Part shown: piece after piece, positions 1 through 8,031 of the stretch | Layout: each line of letters begins with the position of its first letter | How positions within the stretch are numbered: position 1 is the first letter of the stretch | Source: DATJPY01 sp035506135 | GTDB taxonomy: Bacteria; Myxococcota_A; UBA9160; PR03 | DNA: 64,000 nt | Reading direction: 5' to 3' | NCBI GenBank assembly: GCA_035506135.1 | Contig: DATJPY010000044.1 | Span: 11,297-75,296 of the forward strand | The notes under the pieces: generated by a model | What the model was told of the DNA's origin: nothing | Database searches by the model: none | What the model saw: the letters and a program-made list of their open reading frames with translations, nothing else | Made by a program: the position numbers and the translations under genes

Positions 1-158
1 CCGTCCTCGTTGGTGCTGAGGATCTCGATGGTGTCGACGTCCGCCACCTGGCTCCAGTTGACGGGGTGGGCGCGCGCGGGCGCGGCGGCGAGGCACAGCG
101 CGGCAATGGCCGCGGCCACGCGGGCGCGCGCTGCGAGGGCGCGAAGGGCTCGCGGCAT
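1..158 (-). CDS. Secreted protein, N-terminal part only (runs off the window)
   Basis: The gene begins with ATG at 158-156 on the minus strand, and a purine-rich ribosome site (the complement of 163-172) lies just upstream. About 52 residues are visible. There is a basic start, a long Ala/Leu/Val core and an Ala-Arg-Ala end that looks like a Sec signal peptide, followed by a mature part starting HPVNWSQVADVDTIEIL. The motif W-x-x-V-x(5)-IEIL followed by an acidic Asp-Gly turn resembles small split-barrel (PNPOx/DUF2255-like) proteins, and a similar motif occurs in the protein at 62200-62682. The rest of the gene is outside the window, so the family is a guess. Confidence 0.6.
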   Translation of the reverse strand, partial: MPRALRALAARARVAAAIAALCLAAAPARAHPVNWSQVADVDTIEILSTNED

Positions 159-218
159 CGGCAATCCTCCCCCGGGCGAGCATACAAGAACGGGCGCACC
201 GCGCGGGTGTCGGCGCGG

Positions 219-224
219 TACCAT
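219..224 (+). promoter_or_regulatory. Candidate -10 element of the aldehyde dehydrogenase gene
   Basis: TACCAT fits the TANNNT pattern that recurs before transcription units in this window. It ends 26 bases before the ATG, and an AAGGAG ribosome site lies between. No convincing -35 box is visible. Confidence 0.4.
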
Positions 225-250
225 CCGGCACCCCCGAGAAGGAGTCTTGC

Positions 251-1759
251 ATGGCCGCCGCCGCGATTCCGCTGCGCGAAGAGGTGTCGAGCTTCCTGAG
301 GCGCCCGCGCCCGATGCTGATCGGAGGGCGCTGGGTCGAAGCGGCCTCGGGGAGGAGCTTCGAGACGCTCGATCCCGCCACGGGCGAGACCCTCGCGCGG
401 GTGGCGGAGGGCGACAGCCAGGACGTCGAGCGAGCGGTCGCCGCGGCGCGGCGGGCGTTCGAGGGGCCGAGCTGGCGCGGCATCACGCCGGCCGAGCGCG
501 GCCGCCTGCTGATGCGGCTCGCCGACGCGGTGGAGGCGCACGCCGACGAGCTCGCGCAGCTCGAGTCGCTCGACAACGGGAAGCCCGTGGCGGTGGCGCG
601 AGGCGCGGACCTCCCGCTCGCCGCCGACTGCCTGCGCTACTACGCGGGTTGGGCGACCAAGATCGAGGGCGAGACGATCCCGGTGTCGGTGCCGTTCGCG
701 CCGGGCGCGCGCTTCCTCAACTACACGCTGCGCGAGCCGATCGGCGTGGTCGGCCAGATCATCCCGTGGAACTTCCCGCTGTTGATGGCGGCGTGGAAGC
801 TCGGCCCCGCGCTGGCGGCGGGCTGCACCGTGGTGCTGAAGCCCGCCGAGCAGACGCCGCTCTCGGCGCTCCGCCTCGGCGAGCTGGTGCAGGAGGTCGG
901 CTTCCCGGATGGCGTCGTCAACATCGTCACCGGGTTCGGCGAGACCGCGGGCGCTGCGCTCGCTGCGCACCCCGGAGTCGACAAGGTCGCCTTCACCGGG
1001 TCGACCGAGGTCGGGCGCCTGATCGTGCGCGCCGCGGCCGGCAACCTGAAGAAGGTGTCGCTCGAGCTGGGCGGCAAGTCGCCCAACATCGTGCTGCCCG
1101 ACGCCGACCCCGCGGCGGTCGCCGAGGGCGCCGCCGGCGCGATCTTCTTCAACCACGGCCAGTGCTGCTGCGCCGGCTCGCGGCTCTACGTCCACCGGAG
1201 CCTGTTCGACGACGTGGTCGACGAGGTCTGCGCGCGCGCTCGCTCGATCAAGGTCGGGCCCGGGATGAGCCCCGACACCGAGATGGGTCCGCTGGTGTCC
1301 GACGAGCAGTACCGGCGCGTTACCGGCTACATCGAGTCGGGGCAGCGCGACGGCGCGCGCACCCTGATCGGCGGCGGCCGGCCCGCGGCGCTGCGGCGCG
1401 GCTACTTCGTCGAGCCCACGGTCTTCACCGACACCGACCACTCGATGGCGGTGGTGCGGGAGGAGATCTTCGGGCCCGTGCTGACGGCGATGCCGTGGGA
1501 CGACCTCGACGACCTGGTGCGCCAGGCCAACGACACCATCTACGGGCTCGCGGCCGGCGTGTGGACCCGCGACGTCGCAAGCGCGCACCGGCTCGCCGCC
1601 GGGCTGCGCGCGGGAACGGTCTGGGTCAACTGCTACAACGTCTTCGATGCCGCCGCTCCCTTCGGCGGCTACAAGCAGTCGGGCTGGGGCCGCGAGATGG
1701 GCCACCACGCGCTGCAGCTCTACACCGAGGTGAAGAACGTCTGGGTGAACCTCGCGTAG
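251..1759 (+). CDS. NAD(P)+-dependent aldehyde dehydrogenase
   Basis: A 502-residue protein, the usual length for the ALDH superfamily, which oxidises aldehydes to acids in the cytoplasm. It has the cofactor motif FTGSTEVGR at about residues 247-255, the general-base Glu in LELGGKSPN at about 270, the catalytic Cys in GQCCCAGSR at about 303-306, and the C-terminal EIFGPV motif. The ATG start is preceded by AAGGAG with good spacing. It stands alone on the plus strand and faces the acyltransferase gene, with a hairpin between them. The substrate cannot be read from sequence. Given the neighbours, a fatty or terpenoid aldehyde is plausible. Confidence 0.95.
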   Translation: MAAAAIPLREEVSSFLRRPRPMLIGGRWVEAASGRSFETLDPATGETLARVAEGDSQDVERAVAAARRAFEGPSWRGITPAERGRLLMRLADAVEAHADELAQLESLDNGKPVAVARGADLPLAADCLRYYAGWATKIEGETIPVSVPFAPGARFLNYTLREPIGVVGQIIPWNFPLLMAAWKLGPALAAGCTVVLKPAEQTPLSALRLGELVQEVGFPDGVVNIVTGFGETAGAALAAHPGVDKVAFTGSTEVGRLIVRAAAGNLKKVSLELGGKSPNIVLPDADPAAVAEGAAGAIFFNHGQCCCAGSRLYVHRSLFDDVVDEVCARARSIKVGPGMSPDTEMGPLVSDEQYRRVTGYIESGQRDGARTLIGGGRPAALRRGYFVEPTVFTDTDHSMAVVREEIFGPVLTAMPWDDLDDLVRQANDTIYGLAAGVWTRDVASAHRLAAGLRAGTVWVNCYNVFDAAAPFGGYKQSGWGREMGHHALQLYTEVKNVWVNLA

Positions 1760-1803
1760 TCTGTCGAACTTCGCTCGGCTCCGCAGACTTCGCCTCGCTG
1801 CGC

Positions 1804-1832
1804 GGAGGCCGACTCTCGAGTCGGCCTCCTTT
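1804..1832 (+). terminator. Perfect 11-bp hairpin followed by T residues
   Basis: GGAGGCCGACT (1804-1814) and AGTCGGCCTCC (1819-1829) form a perfect stem around a CTCG loop, followed by TTT. The hairpin lies between the convergent aldehyde dehydrogenase and acyltransferase genes and is oriented as an intrinsic terminator for the plus-strand gene. The T-run is short, so termination may be weak. It touches the stop codon of the minus-strand gene. Confidence 0.65.
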
Positions 1833-3265
1833 CAGCGCGCCGGGGCGGGAAGCTTCACCTCGGCGACCTCGCACAGCTCCGCGAAGTTCCGCTCGATCGC
1901 CACGGCGAAGTCGTGCAGGTCCGGGACCAGGTCCCAGTCCGAGACGAAACCCCAGTGCAGCCGGCCGGCGTAGCTGAACAGCGCCACGCCGAGGCTCTGG
2001 TGGGTGAGCAGGTTGAGCATCGGATACGTCTCGAGCACGCGCGCGCCGAGCAGGTAGAGCGGAACCTGCGGGCCCGGCACGTTGGTGACGACCAGGTTCG
2101 CCGCGCGGTTGCGGTAGGCCATGCGCGACGCGAGCGAGAGCAGCGTCGGGACGGTCCACTCGGCGACCGCGGCGAGCACGCCGGCGCCCATCGCCTGCTT
2201 CGACTCCTTGAGCCGCGCGGTGATCTCGCAGGTGAGAGCGAGCCGGCGGCGCGGGTTGGTCTCGCCCGTCGGCAGGCTGGCTGCCCAGAGCGCGATCTGG
2301 TTGCCCGTGGTTCCGCGCGCGCTGGCCGCCCGGACGCTGACCGGCACCATCGCGCGGAGATCCAGGGTGCGCTGGGCGCTGCGCGGAACGCCGCGCTGCT
2401 CCAGGAAGTCGCCGAGGGCGCCCGCCACGATGGCGAGGACCACGTCGTTCACGGTGCCGCCCAGCCGGTCTTTCACCGCCTTCACGGGCCGAAGGTCGAG
2501 CGTGGTCCAGTCGAAGCGGCGATGCGGGCCGAGCTCGCGGTTGAGCGGCGTCTCGGAGGCGGCGCTGAGGCCGGCCGCCAACGTCTCGCCGAGCGCCGCG
2601 ACCTGCTCGCGTACACGCGACAGCGTCGCACCCGGGCTCCGCGCGGCGCCCGCGAGCGCGCGCGCCGCGGTGAACGGCATTCCGAGCCGCCGCTGCAGCT
2701 CGCCGGTGGCGATCTCCCAGGCGCTCGGGGTGGGCTCGGGCAGCCAGGCCGGCGGCTCCGGGACCGTCTCGTCGGGCGCCGGCGAGAGCAGCATGCTCAG
2801 CAGGTCGACGCCGGCGATGCCGTCGATCATGCAGTGGTGGGTCTTGGAGATCAGCGCCGCGCGATCGCCCTCGAGGCCCTCGACGATCCACAGCTCCCAG
2901 AGCGGCTTTCCAGGGTCGAGCCGCTGCGACAGGATGCGCGCGGCCAGCCGCTTGAGCTGCCGCTCGTCGCCCGGGCGCGGCAGGGCCGTGTGACGGACGT
3001 GGTAGTGCAGGTTGAAGCGGTCGTCGTCGATCCAGACCGGGTGGTTCTCGATCGGGATCCAGGCGAGGCGCTGCCGGTAGCGCGGGATGCGGTGGAGCCG
3101 CGCGCCGACGTAGCTCCGAACGCGATCGGCGTCGAGCCCGCCGTCCTCGTTGCGGAGCGGGCCCGTCTCGAGGAGCAGCACGGCGCCGACGTGCTGCGGG
3201 TAGCGCTCGTCCTCGAAGTCCAGGAAGGTGCGGTCGAGGGCGGAGAGGCGTTCGTAGCGGGCCAA
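1832..3265 (-). CDS. Wax ester synthase / diacylglycerol acyltransferase (WS/DGAT family)
   Basis: A 477-residue protein matching the bifunctional WS/DGAT family, which transfers acyl groups from acyl-CoA to fatty alcohols or diacylglycerol to make storage lipid. The N-terminal motif LSALDRTFLDFE, the catalytic HHCMIDG motif (HHxxxDG) at about residue 142, the central NDVVLAIVAGAL and a MVPVSVR stretch are all family hallmarks. The start is TTG at 3265, chosen because AGGAGG sits upstream at good spacing and the conserved N-terminus follows at once. The neighbouring DUF35, thiolase and hydrolase genes suggest a lipid-metabolism setting, though a 55-base gap separates it from the DUF35 gene. 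Confidence 0.93.
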   Translation of the reverse strand: MARYERLSALDRTFLDFEDERYPQHVGAVLLLETGPLRNEDGGLDADRVRSYVGARLHRIPRYRQRLAWIPIENHPVWIDDDRFNLHYHVRHTALPRPGDERQLKRLAARILSQRLDPGKPLWELWIVEGLEGDRAALISKTHHCMIDGIAGVDLLSMLLSPAPDETVPEPPAWLPEPTPSAWEIATGELQRRLGMPFTAARALAGAARSPGATLSRVREQVAALGETLAAGLSAASETPLNRELGPHRRFDWTTLDLRPVKAVKDRLGGTVNDVVLAIVAGALGDFLEQRGVPRSAQRTLDLRAMVPVSVRAASARGTTGNQIALWAASLPTGETNPRRRLALTCEITARLKESKQAMGAGVLAAVAEWTVPTLLSLASRMAYRNRAANLVVTNVPGPQVPLYLLGARVLETYPMLNLLTHQSLGVALFSYAGRLHWGFVSDWDLVPDLHDFAVAIERNFAELCEVAEVKLPAPAR

Positions 3266-3298
3266 CGGAGGACCTCCTGCCGCGCGCGGTCCGAGCCG

Positions 3299-3304
3299 AT
3301 GCTA
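3299..3304 (-). promoter_or_regulatory. Candidate -10 element of the WS/DGAT gene
   Basis: TAGCAT on the minus strand ends 33 bases before the TTG start, with AGGAGG between. It belongs to the Shine-Dalgarno class of starts in this window. Confidence 0.35.
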
Positions 3305-3320
3305 GCGCTGCCGGCGGCGG

Positions 3321-3731
3321 CTACGCCGGTTGGAAGAAGGGCACCGCGGCGGTGTCCGAGACGCGCTCGAAGGCGACGGACACCGGCAGGTCGAGGGCGA
3401 GGTGCCCGGGCGCGAGGCCGCGCAGGCCGCTCACCAGCCGCACGCCCTCCTCCATCTCGACCACGACGACCGCGTACGGCGTCGCCCCCGCGAACGGCGG
3501 GAAGGGGGCCTGGTGGGTCACGGTCCACGAGAACACGCGCCCGCGTCCGGACGAGGGGCTCCAGCTCCAGGCGTCCGATCCGCATGACGCGCAGATGTGT
3601 CGCGGCAGGTGGCGCCAGGCGCCGCAGTCCGTGCAGCGCTGGAAGGAGAGGCGCCCGCGCGCGCACTCGGCGTAGAACTGCGCGGCCAGCTCGTCGATCT
3701 CGCTGGAGAGGATGGGCGTGACCTGTCCCAC
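3321..3731 (-). CDS. DUF35 / OB-fold Zn-ribbon protein, partner of the adjacent thiolase
   Basis: A 136-residue protein with a rubredoxin-like zinc ribbon, two Cys-x2-Cys pairs within CTDCGAWRHLPRHICASCG (about residues 37-55), followed by an OB-fold with the typical RVFSWTVTHQAPFPPF stretch. DUF35 proteins are acyl-CoA binding partners of thiolase-fold enzymes and act as their subunit, as ChsH2 does with the aldolase Ltp2 in steroid side-chain breakdown. The start is GTG, three bases after the thiolase stop, so the two genes are almost certainly one transcript and one complex. The CoA-binding role is family knowledge, not seen directly. Confidence 0.9.
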   Translation of the reverse strand: MGQVTPILSSEIDELAAQFYAECARGRLSFQRCTDCGAWRHLPRHICASCGSDAWSWSPSSGRGRVFSWTVTHQAPFPPFAGATPYAVVVVEMEEGVRLVSGLRGLAPGHLALDLPVSVAFERVSDTAAVPFFQPA

Positions 3732-3734
3732 GGA

Positions 3735-4919
3735 TCAGCGCCCCCGCCGCAGGATCGCGATCGAGCCGTCCCCGAAGTCGCCCCAGCCGGTGACGAGCCC
3801 GAGCTCCGCGTCCTTCACCTGGGCGGCGCCCGCCTCGCCGCGGAGCTGGCGGGTGGCCTCGATCAGGTGATTGATGCCCCAGACGTGCGCCTGGGAGAGC
3901 AGGCCGCCGTGCGTGTTCATCGGCAGCTCGCCGCCGAGCTCGATGCGGCCTCCCTTCACGAAGTCGCCGCTCTCGCCGCGGGCGCAGAGCCCGAGCGCCT
4001 CGAGCTGCAGCAGCACGACGTAGGTGAAGCAGTCGTAGATCTGGAGGAAGTCGACCTCGGACGCGCGGATGCCGGCCATCGCGAGGGCGCGCGGCGCGGC
4101 GAAGGAGAGCCCGATGCGGAACGGGTCGCGGCGCGCCGCGATGTCGTCGGCGGGGTAGGGGTGGCCCTCGGCGGCGGCGACCAGCACCACCGGCGGACGC
4201 GCCAGATCGCGCGCCCGCTCGGCGCTCGTCACCAGCACGGCGCCCGCGCCGTCCGTCTCGAGGCAGCAGTCGTAGAGCCGGAACGGCTCCGAGATCCAGC
4301 GCGCGGACAGGTACTGCTGCAGCGTGAGCGGGCGCCCCCGCATCAGCGCGCGCGGGTTGTGCTGGGCGTGGGCGCGGCACGCCAGCGCCACGGCGCCCAT
4401 CGATTCCGGCTCGATTCCGTACATCTTCATGTGTCGCGTCGCCAGCCAGGCGTAGAACTGTACCGGCGAGACGGCGCCGTACGGCAGGTAGAAGTCCCGT
4501 ACCGTATGGGTCATGGCGTTCAGGCCGAGCGGCGACCGCCGCGGGCGCGCGCCCGGCTTCGGGCGGATCGCGCTGTAGCCGTTCCAGCCGAGCACGATCA
4601 GCACGTGGCGCGCGACGCCGGTCGCCACCGCCATGGCCGCGCTCTGCAGCGCCGCGGTCGGGCTTGCGCCACCCATGCTCACGGTCGCGGCGTAGCGCAG
4701 CTCCTCGATCCCGAGGTTCGCGGCGAGCTCCTCGGCGGTGGTCTCGATGGGCGGCGGGACGAGGCCGTCGACGTCGCGCGGCGAGAGGCCCGCGTCGGCG
4801 ATGGCGCCGCGCGCGGCCTCGAGCATGAGCTGGGCCGCGCTGCGGTCGGAGCCGCGGACGTAGTCGGTCTCGCCGATCCCGGCGATGGCGGCGCGCTCGC
4901 GGATCGAGGACTCGCTCAC
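3735..4919 (-). CDS. Thiolase-fold lipid-transfer protein / possible retro-aldolase
   Basis: A 394-residue protein of the thiolase superfamily (SCP-x / Ltp branch). The N-terminus reads AIAGIGETDYVRG, and the C-terminus contains NTHGGLLSQAHVWG, the NxxGG..GHxxG-like loop. Where classical thiolases carry the nucleophilic Cys, this protein reads VSMGGASPTAAL, without Cys. This fits the non-thiolytic Ltp group that works with DUF35 subunits. GTG at 4919 is chosen because it overlaps the TGA of the upstream hydrolase in a GTGA junction. The open frame continues further upstream but has no family similarity there. The substrate is unknown; a 3-hydroxy-acyl-CoA retro-aldol step is an inference. Confidence 0.88.
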   Translation of the reverse strand: MSESSIRERAAIAGIGETDYVRGSDRSAAQLMLEAARGAIADAGLSPRDVDGLVPPPIETTAEELAANLGIEELRYAATVSMGGASPTAALQSAAMAVATGVARHVLIVLGWNGYSAIRPKPGARPRRSPLGLNAMTHTVRDFYLPYGAVSPVQFYAWLATRHMKMYGIEPESMGAVALACRAHAQHNPRALMRGRPLTLQQYLSARWISEPFRLYDCCLETDGAGAVLVTSAERARDLARPPVVLVAAAEGHPYPADDIAARRDPFRIGLSFAAPRALAMAGIRASEVDFLQIYDCFTYVVLLQLEALGLCARGESGDFVKGGRIELGGELPMNTHGGLLSQAHVWGINHLIEATRQLRGEAGAAQVKDAELGLVTGWGDFGDGSIAILRRGR

Positions 4920-5803
4920 GAGGGGCGCCCCAGCTCGCGCAGGAATGCGAGCACCGCGTCGGTGAAGCGGTCGTTGCGGTCCCCGGCGACCATGTGTCCG
5001 GCGCCGCGCACGTCGACGAACCGGGCCTTCGGCGCGAGCTCGAGGAAGTGCCGCGCGCCCTGCTCGGAGAGGAGGTCCGAGAGCCGGCCGCGCACGAGCA
5101 GCGTCGGGACGCGCAGCCGGCGCGCGGCGGCCTCCATGCGATCGCCCTCCTGGCCCGGCCGCGGCCCGTGTCCCGGCTGCAGGAAGAGGGGATCCCAATG
5201 CCAGCGCCAGCGCCCGTCGTCGCCGCGGCGCAGGTTCTTCGCGAGCCCCGAGAGATCGCTCGGCCGCTCGCGGTGCGGCAGGTAGGCGGCGACCGCGTCG
5301 GCGGCCTCGTCGAGGCTTGCGAAGCCCTCGGGCCGTGCCTGCATGAAGGAGATGATCCGCATCGCGCCCTCGGGCTCGATGCGCACCGCGATGTCGACCA
5401 GGACGAGCGCGCGGCTGATCGAGCGCTCCGACTCTGCCTCGGCGAGCAGCGCGGTGATGCCGCCGAGCGACGCGCCCACCAGCACCGGCGGCGCGGTGAG
5501 CTGCGCAACCACCGCGCGCAGGTCCGCGACGAAGGCGTCGACGCTGTAATCGCCGCGCGCGTCCCAGCCGCTGTCGCCGTGGCCGCGCAGGTCGAGCGCG
5601 ACGGCGTACCAGCCCTCGCGCGCGAGCGCGGCGGCCGTGCCGCCCCACGCGTGGCGCGTCTGACCGCCGCCGTGGAGCAGCAGAACGGGCGGCGCTGAGG
5701 GATCTCCCCACGCGTCGGCGTGGAGCGCGAGGCCGTCGCGCCCGGCGAGCTCCCACCGCGCGACCGGCGGGTCGCTCGGGGACTGCGGGCTGGGCTCGGC
5801 CAT
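4916..5803 (-). CDS. Alpha/beta hydrolase
   Basis: A 295-residue hydrolase. An oxyanion-hole HGGG stretch (VLLLHGGGQTRHAWGG) is near residue 45, the nucleophile elbow is VGASLGG (G-x-S-x-G), and a C-terminal GAGHMV supplies the likely catalytic His. The start at ATG 5803 is favoured by GAGGAG about six bases upstream. A longer in-frame ATG start lies inside the promoter region shared with the divergent SDR gene. Its stop overlaps the thiolase start (GTGA), so it is probably first in a hydrolase-thiolase-DUF35 operon. The substrate (ester, thioester or lactone) cannot be told. Confidence 0.9.
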   Translation of the reverse strand: MAEPSPQSPSDPPVARWELAGRDGLALHADAWGDPSAPPVLLLHGGGQTRHAWGGTAAALAREGWYAVALDLRGHGDSGWDARGDYSVDAFVADLRAVVAQLTAPPVLVGASLGGITALLAEAESERSISRALVLVDIAVRIEPEGAMRIISFMQARPEGFASLDEAADAVAAYLPHRERPSDLSGLAKNLRRGDDGRWRWHWDPLFLQPGHGPRPGQEGDRMEAAARRLRVPTLLVRGRLSDLLSEQGARHFLELAPKARFVDVRGAGHMVAGDRNDRFTDAVLAFLRELGRPS

Positions 5804-5879
5804 GCGGCTCCTCGCTCGGGCGCGCGGCGTAGATAGCCGCGCCTCGGGTATCGTGCCAGCAACAGGCGGAGGCGTGGGC

Positions 5880-6698
5880 ATGGGAAGGCTCGACAGCAAG
5901 GTGGCGCTGGTGACGGGCGGCGCGAGCGGGATCGGCGCGGCAACGGTGCGGCGCTTCGCGCGCGAAGGCGCGCGCGTCGTGATCGTGGATCTGCAGGACG
6001 CACTCGGCGAGGCGCTCGCCGAGGAGCTCGGAGCCGCGACCGTCTACCAGCGCGCCGATGTGTCGCGCGAGGCGGACGTCGTCGCCGCCGTCGACCGCGC
6101 CGTCGACCAGTTCGGGCGGCTCGACGTCTGCTTCAACAATGCCGGGCTCGGGGGCGTCACCGGTCCGATCGCCGAGATCCCGGCGGCCGAGTTCGATACG
6201 ACCGTGGGCGTGCTGCTGCGCGGTGTCTTCCTCGGGATCAAGCACGCGGCGCGCGTGATGCTGCCGCAGCGCGCGGGCAGCATCCTGAGCACCGCGAGCG
6301 TCGCGGGCCTGCAGGCCGGCTTCGGCCCGCACGTCTACAGCGCCTGCAAGGCGGCCGTCGTGCACCTGACCCGATCGGTGGCGATGGAGCTCGGCGAGCG
6401 CGGCGTTCGCGTGAACTGCATCTGCCCCGGCGGCATCGTGACCCCCCTCCTTACCCGCGGCTTCGCGGGCATGGCGGGCGGCGAGGATCTCGTGAAGGGC
6501 TTCCTCGCGTCCGCACAACCGATCCGCCGCGCCGGACTTCCGGACGACATCGCGGAGGCTGCTCTGTTTCTGGCGAGCGACGCGTCGAGCTTCGTGAACG
6601 GGCACGCGCTCGTGGTGGACGGCGGCCTCACCGGCGGGCGCCAGTGGTCGACGATGCCGGAGGCGATCCGCACCTACCGGCCCGAGGGCGGCCCCTGA
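5880..6698 (+). CDS. Short-chain dehydrogenase/reductase (SDR)
   Basis: A 272-residue classical SDR with the cofactor motif TGGASGIG, NNAG, and the catalytic Ser plus YSACK (YxxxK). It oxidises or reduces a hydroxyl/keto group with NAD(P). The start MGRLDSKVAL is chosen over an in-frame ATG at 5802 that would lie inside the divergent hydrolase gene. TATCGT lies 25 bases upstream and a GGCGGAGG ribosome site comes between. It is one of six SDRs in the first 20 kb. Confidence 0.93.
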   Translation: MGRLDSKVALVTGGASGIGAATVRRFAREGARVVIVDLQDALGEALAEELGAATVYQRADVSREADVVAAVDRAVDQFGRLDVCFNNAGLGGVTGPIAEIPAAEFDTTVGVLLRGVFLGIKHAARVMLPQRAGSILSTASVAGLQAGFGPHVYSACKAAVVHLTRSVAMELGERGVRVNCICPGGIVTPLLTRGFAGMAGGEDLVKGFLASAQPIRRAGLPDDIAEAALFLASDASSFVNGHALVVDGGLTGGRQWSTMPEAIRTYRPEGGP

Positions 6699-6703
6699 TG
6701 CGG

Positions 6704-6709
6704 TAACGT
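6704..6709 (+). promoter_or_regulatory. Candidate -10 element of the P450 gene
   Basis: TAACGT lies just after the SDR stop and ends 37 bases before the P450 ATG. A GAGAGG ribosome site lies between. Confidence 0.3.
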
Positions 6710-6746
6710 CCCGGGCGGGGGAAGTCGGCGCCTCGAGAGGATTCAC

Positions 6747-7979
6747 ATGTCCCAGGCCTTCCCGCCGCCCGGCGCGTTCCCGCCTCCGCAGCTCCTCGCC
6801 GACCCGTATCCCTTCTACGCCGCGCTCCGCGCGAGCCAGCCGGTGTTCCGCCTGCCGGTGGGCGAGAGCAGCGCTCCCGGGGTCTGGCTGCTCACGCGGC
6901 ACGCGGACGTCCACGCCGTGCTGCGCGACGCGCGCTTCTCGGCCGATCGCCGCCGCGCGCGCATCGTCCGCGAGAACATCGACCGGCTCGCGATCGGCAT
7001 GGCGCTCGGCGAGGAAGGCGGGCTGCGCACCATGCTGGTCATGGACCCGCCCGATCACACCCGCGTGCGCGGCCTGGTGAGCAAGGCCTTCACCCCGCGC
7101 CGCGTCGCCGCCCTGCGCCCGCGCATCGAGCAGATCATCGACGAGCTGCTCGCCGAGCCGGCGGCGCGCGGATCGATGGACGTGATGGCGGACTTCGCCG
7201 CGCCGCTGCCGGCGATCGTGATCGCCGAGCTGCTAGGCGTGCCGGCCGAGGACCACCGCGAGTTCCGGCAGTGGTCGAGCGAGCTGGTCTCGCTCGTGGG
7301 CTCCGCCAATCCACTGGAGATCCGCGAGCGGTTCGAGAAGGCGCTCGGCCGCATCCTCGACTACCTGCGCGGCGTGATCGCCGAGCGGCGGCGCGCGCCG
7401 GCCGACGACCTGATCAGCGGCATGATCGAGGCGCAGGAGGAGCGCGACGCGCTCTCCGACGTCGAGCTGCTCGCCACCAGCAACCTGCTGCTGCTCGCGG
7501 GCCACGAGACCACCACCAACCTGATCGGCAACGGCACGCTCGCGCTGCTGCGGCACCCCGACGAGCTCGCGCGCCTGCGCGCCGACCACGCGCTCCTGCC
7601 GGACGCGATCGAGGAGCTGCTGCGCTACGACAGCCCCGTACAGGCGACCGTGCGCGTCGCGACGCAGGACGCCGAGGTCGGCGGCCAGAAGATCCCGGCC
7701 GAGGCGCTGGTCATCGTGGGGATCGGGGCGGCGAACCGCGACCCCGCGGTCTTCCGCGACCCGGATCGCCTCGACCTCGCGCGCGGCGGCAACCACCACC
7801 TCTCGTTCGGTCTCGGCGTGCACTTCTGCCTCGGCGCGTCGCTGGCGCGCCTCGAGGCCGAGCTCGCCTTCGGTGCGCTGCTCGAGCGCTTCCCACGCCT
7901 CGACCTCGCCACCGAAGCGGTCTCGCATCGCGCGAACCTGATCCTGCGCGGGCTCACCGCGCTGCCGGTGCGCTGCTGA
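6747..7979 (+). CDS. Cytochrome P450, soluble bacterial type
   Basis: A 410-residue class I-type P450. The I-helix oxygen-activation motif AGHETTT is near residue 249, the K-helix ExxR lies in EELLRYDSPVQ near 290, and the heme-binding loop FGLGVHFCLGASLAR carries the axial Cys near 360. It would hydroxylate a hydrophobic substrate using electrons from a ferredoxin and reductase, neither of which is encoded nearby. The family resembles CYP enzymes of actinobacteria and myxobacteria that act on terpenes, steroids or fatty acids. The flanking SDRs could oxidise the resulting alcohol. Confidence 0.96.
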   Translation: MSQAFPPPGAFPPPQLLADPYPFYAALRASQPVFRLPVGESSAPGVWLLTRHADVHAVLRDARFSADRRRARIVRENIDRLAIGMALGEEGGLRTMLVMDPPDHTRVRGLVSKAFTPRRVAALRPRIEQIIDELLAEPAARGSMDVMADFAAPLPAIVIAELLGVPAEDHREFRQWSSELVSLVGSANPLEIRERFEKALGRILDYLRGVIAERRRAPADDLISGMIEAQEERDALSDVELLATSNLLLLAGHETTTNLIGNGTLALLRHPDELARLRADHALLPDAIEELLRYDSPVQATVRVATQDAEVGGQKIPAEALVIVGIGAANRDPAVFRDPDRLDLARGGNHHLSFGLGVHFCLGASLARLEAELAFGALLERFPRLDLATEAVSHRANLILRGLTALPVRC

Positions 7980-8031
7980 GCGAGGCCGGAGGCGCGGGCT
8001 CCACTCCAGGGCTTCCGAGGAAGAGGCTGCG

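Noticed and set aside
10..1977. 655-codon plus-strand frame overlapping the aldehyde dehydrogenase gene
   Set aside because: It is the +1 shadow of the dehydrogenase and reads Arg/Ala/Gly-rich sequence with no motif.
5835..5857. Second sigma-54 promoter, TGGCACG on the minus strand upstream of the hydrolase gene
   Set aside because: The -24 part is present (GTGCCA on the plus strand near 5853), but the sequence at the -12 position (CCGAG) does not match TTGC.
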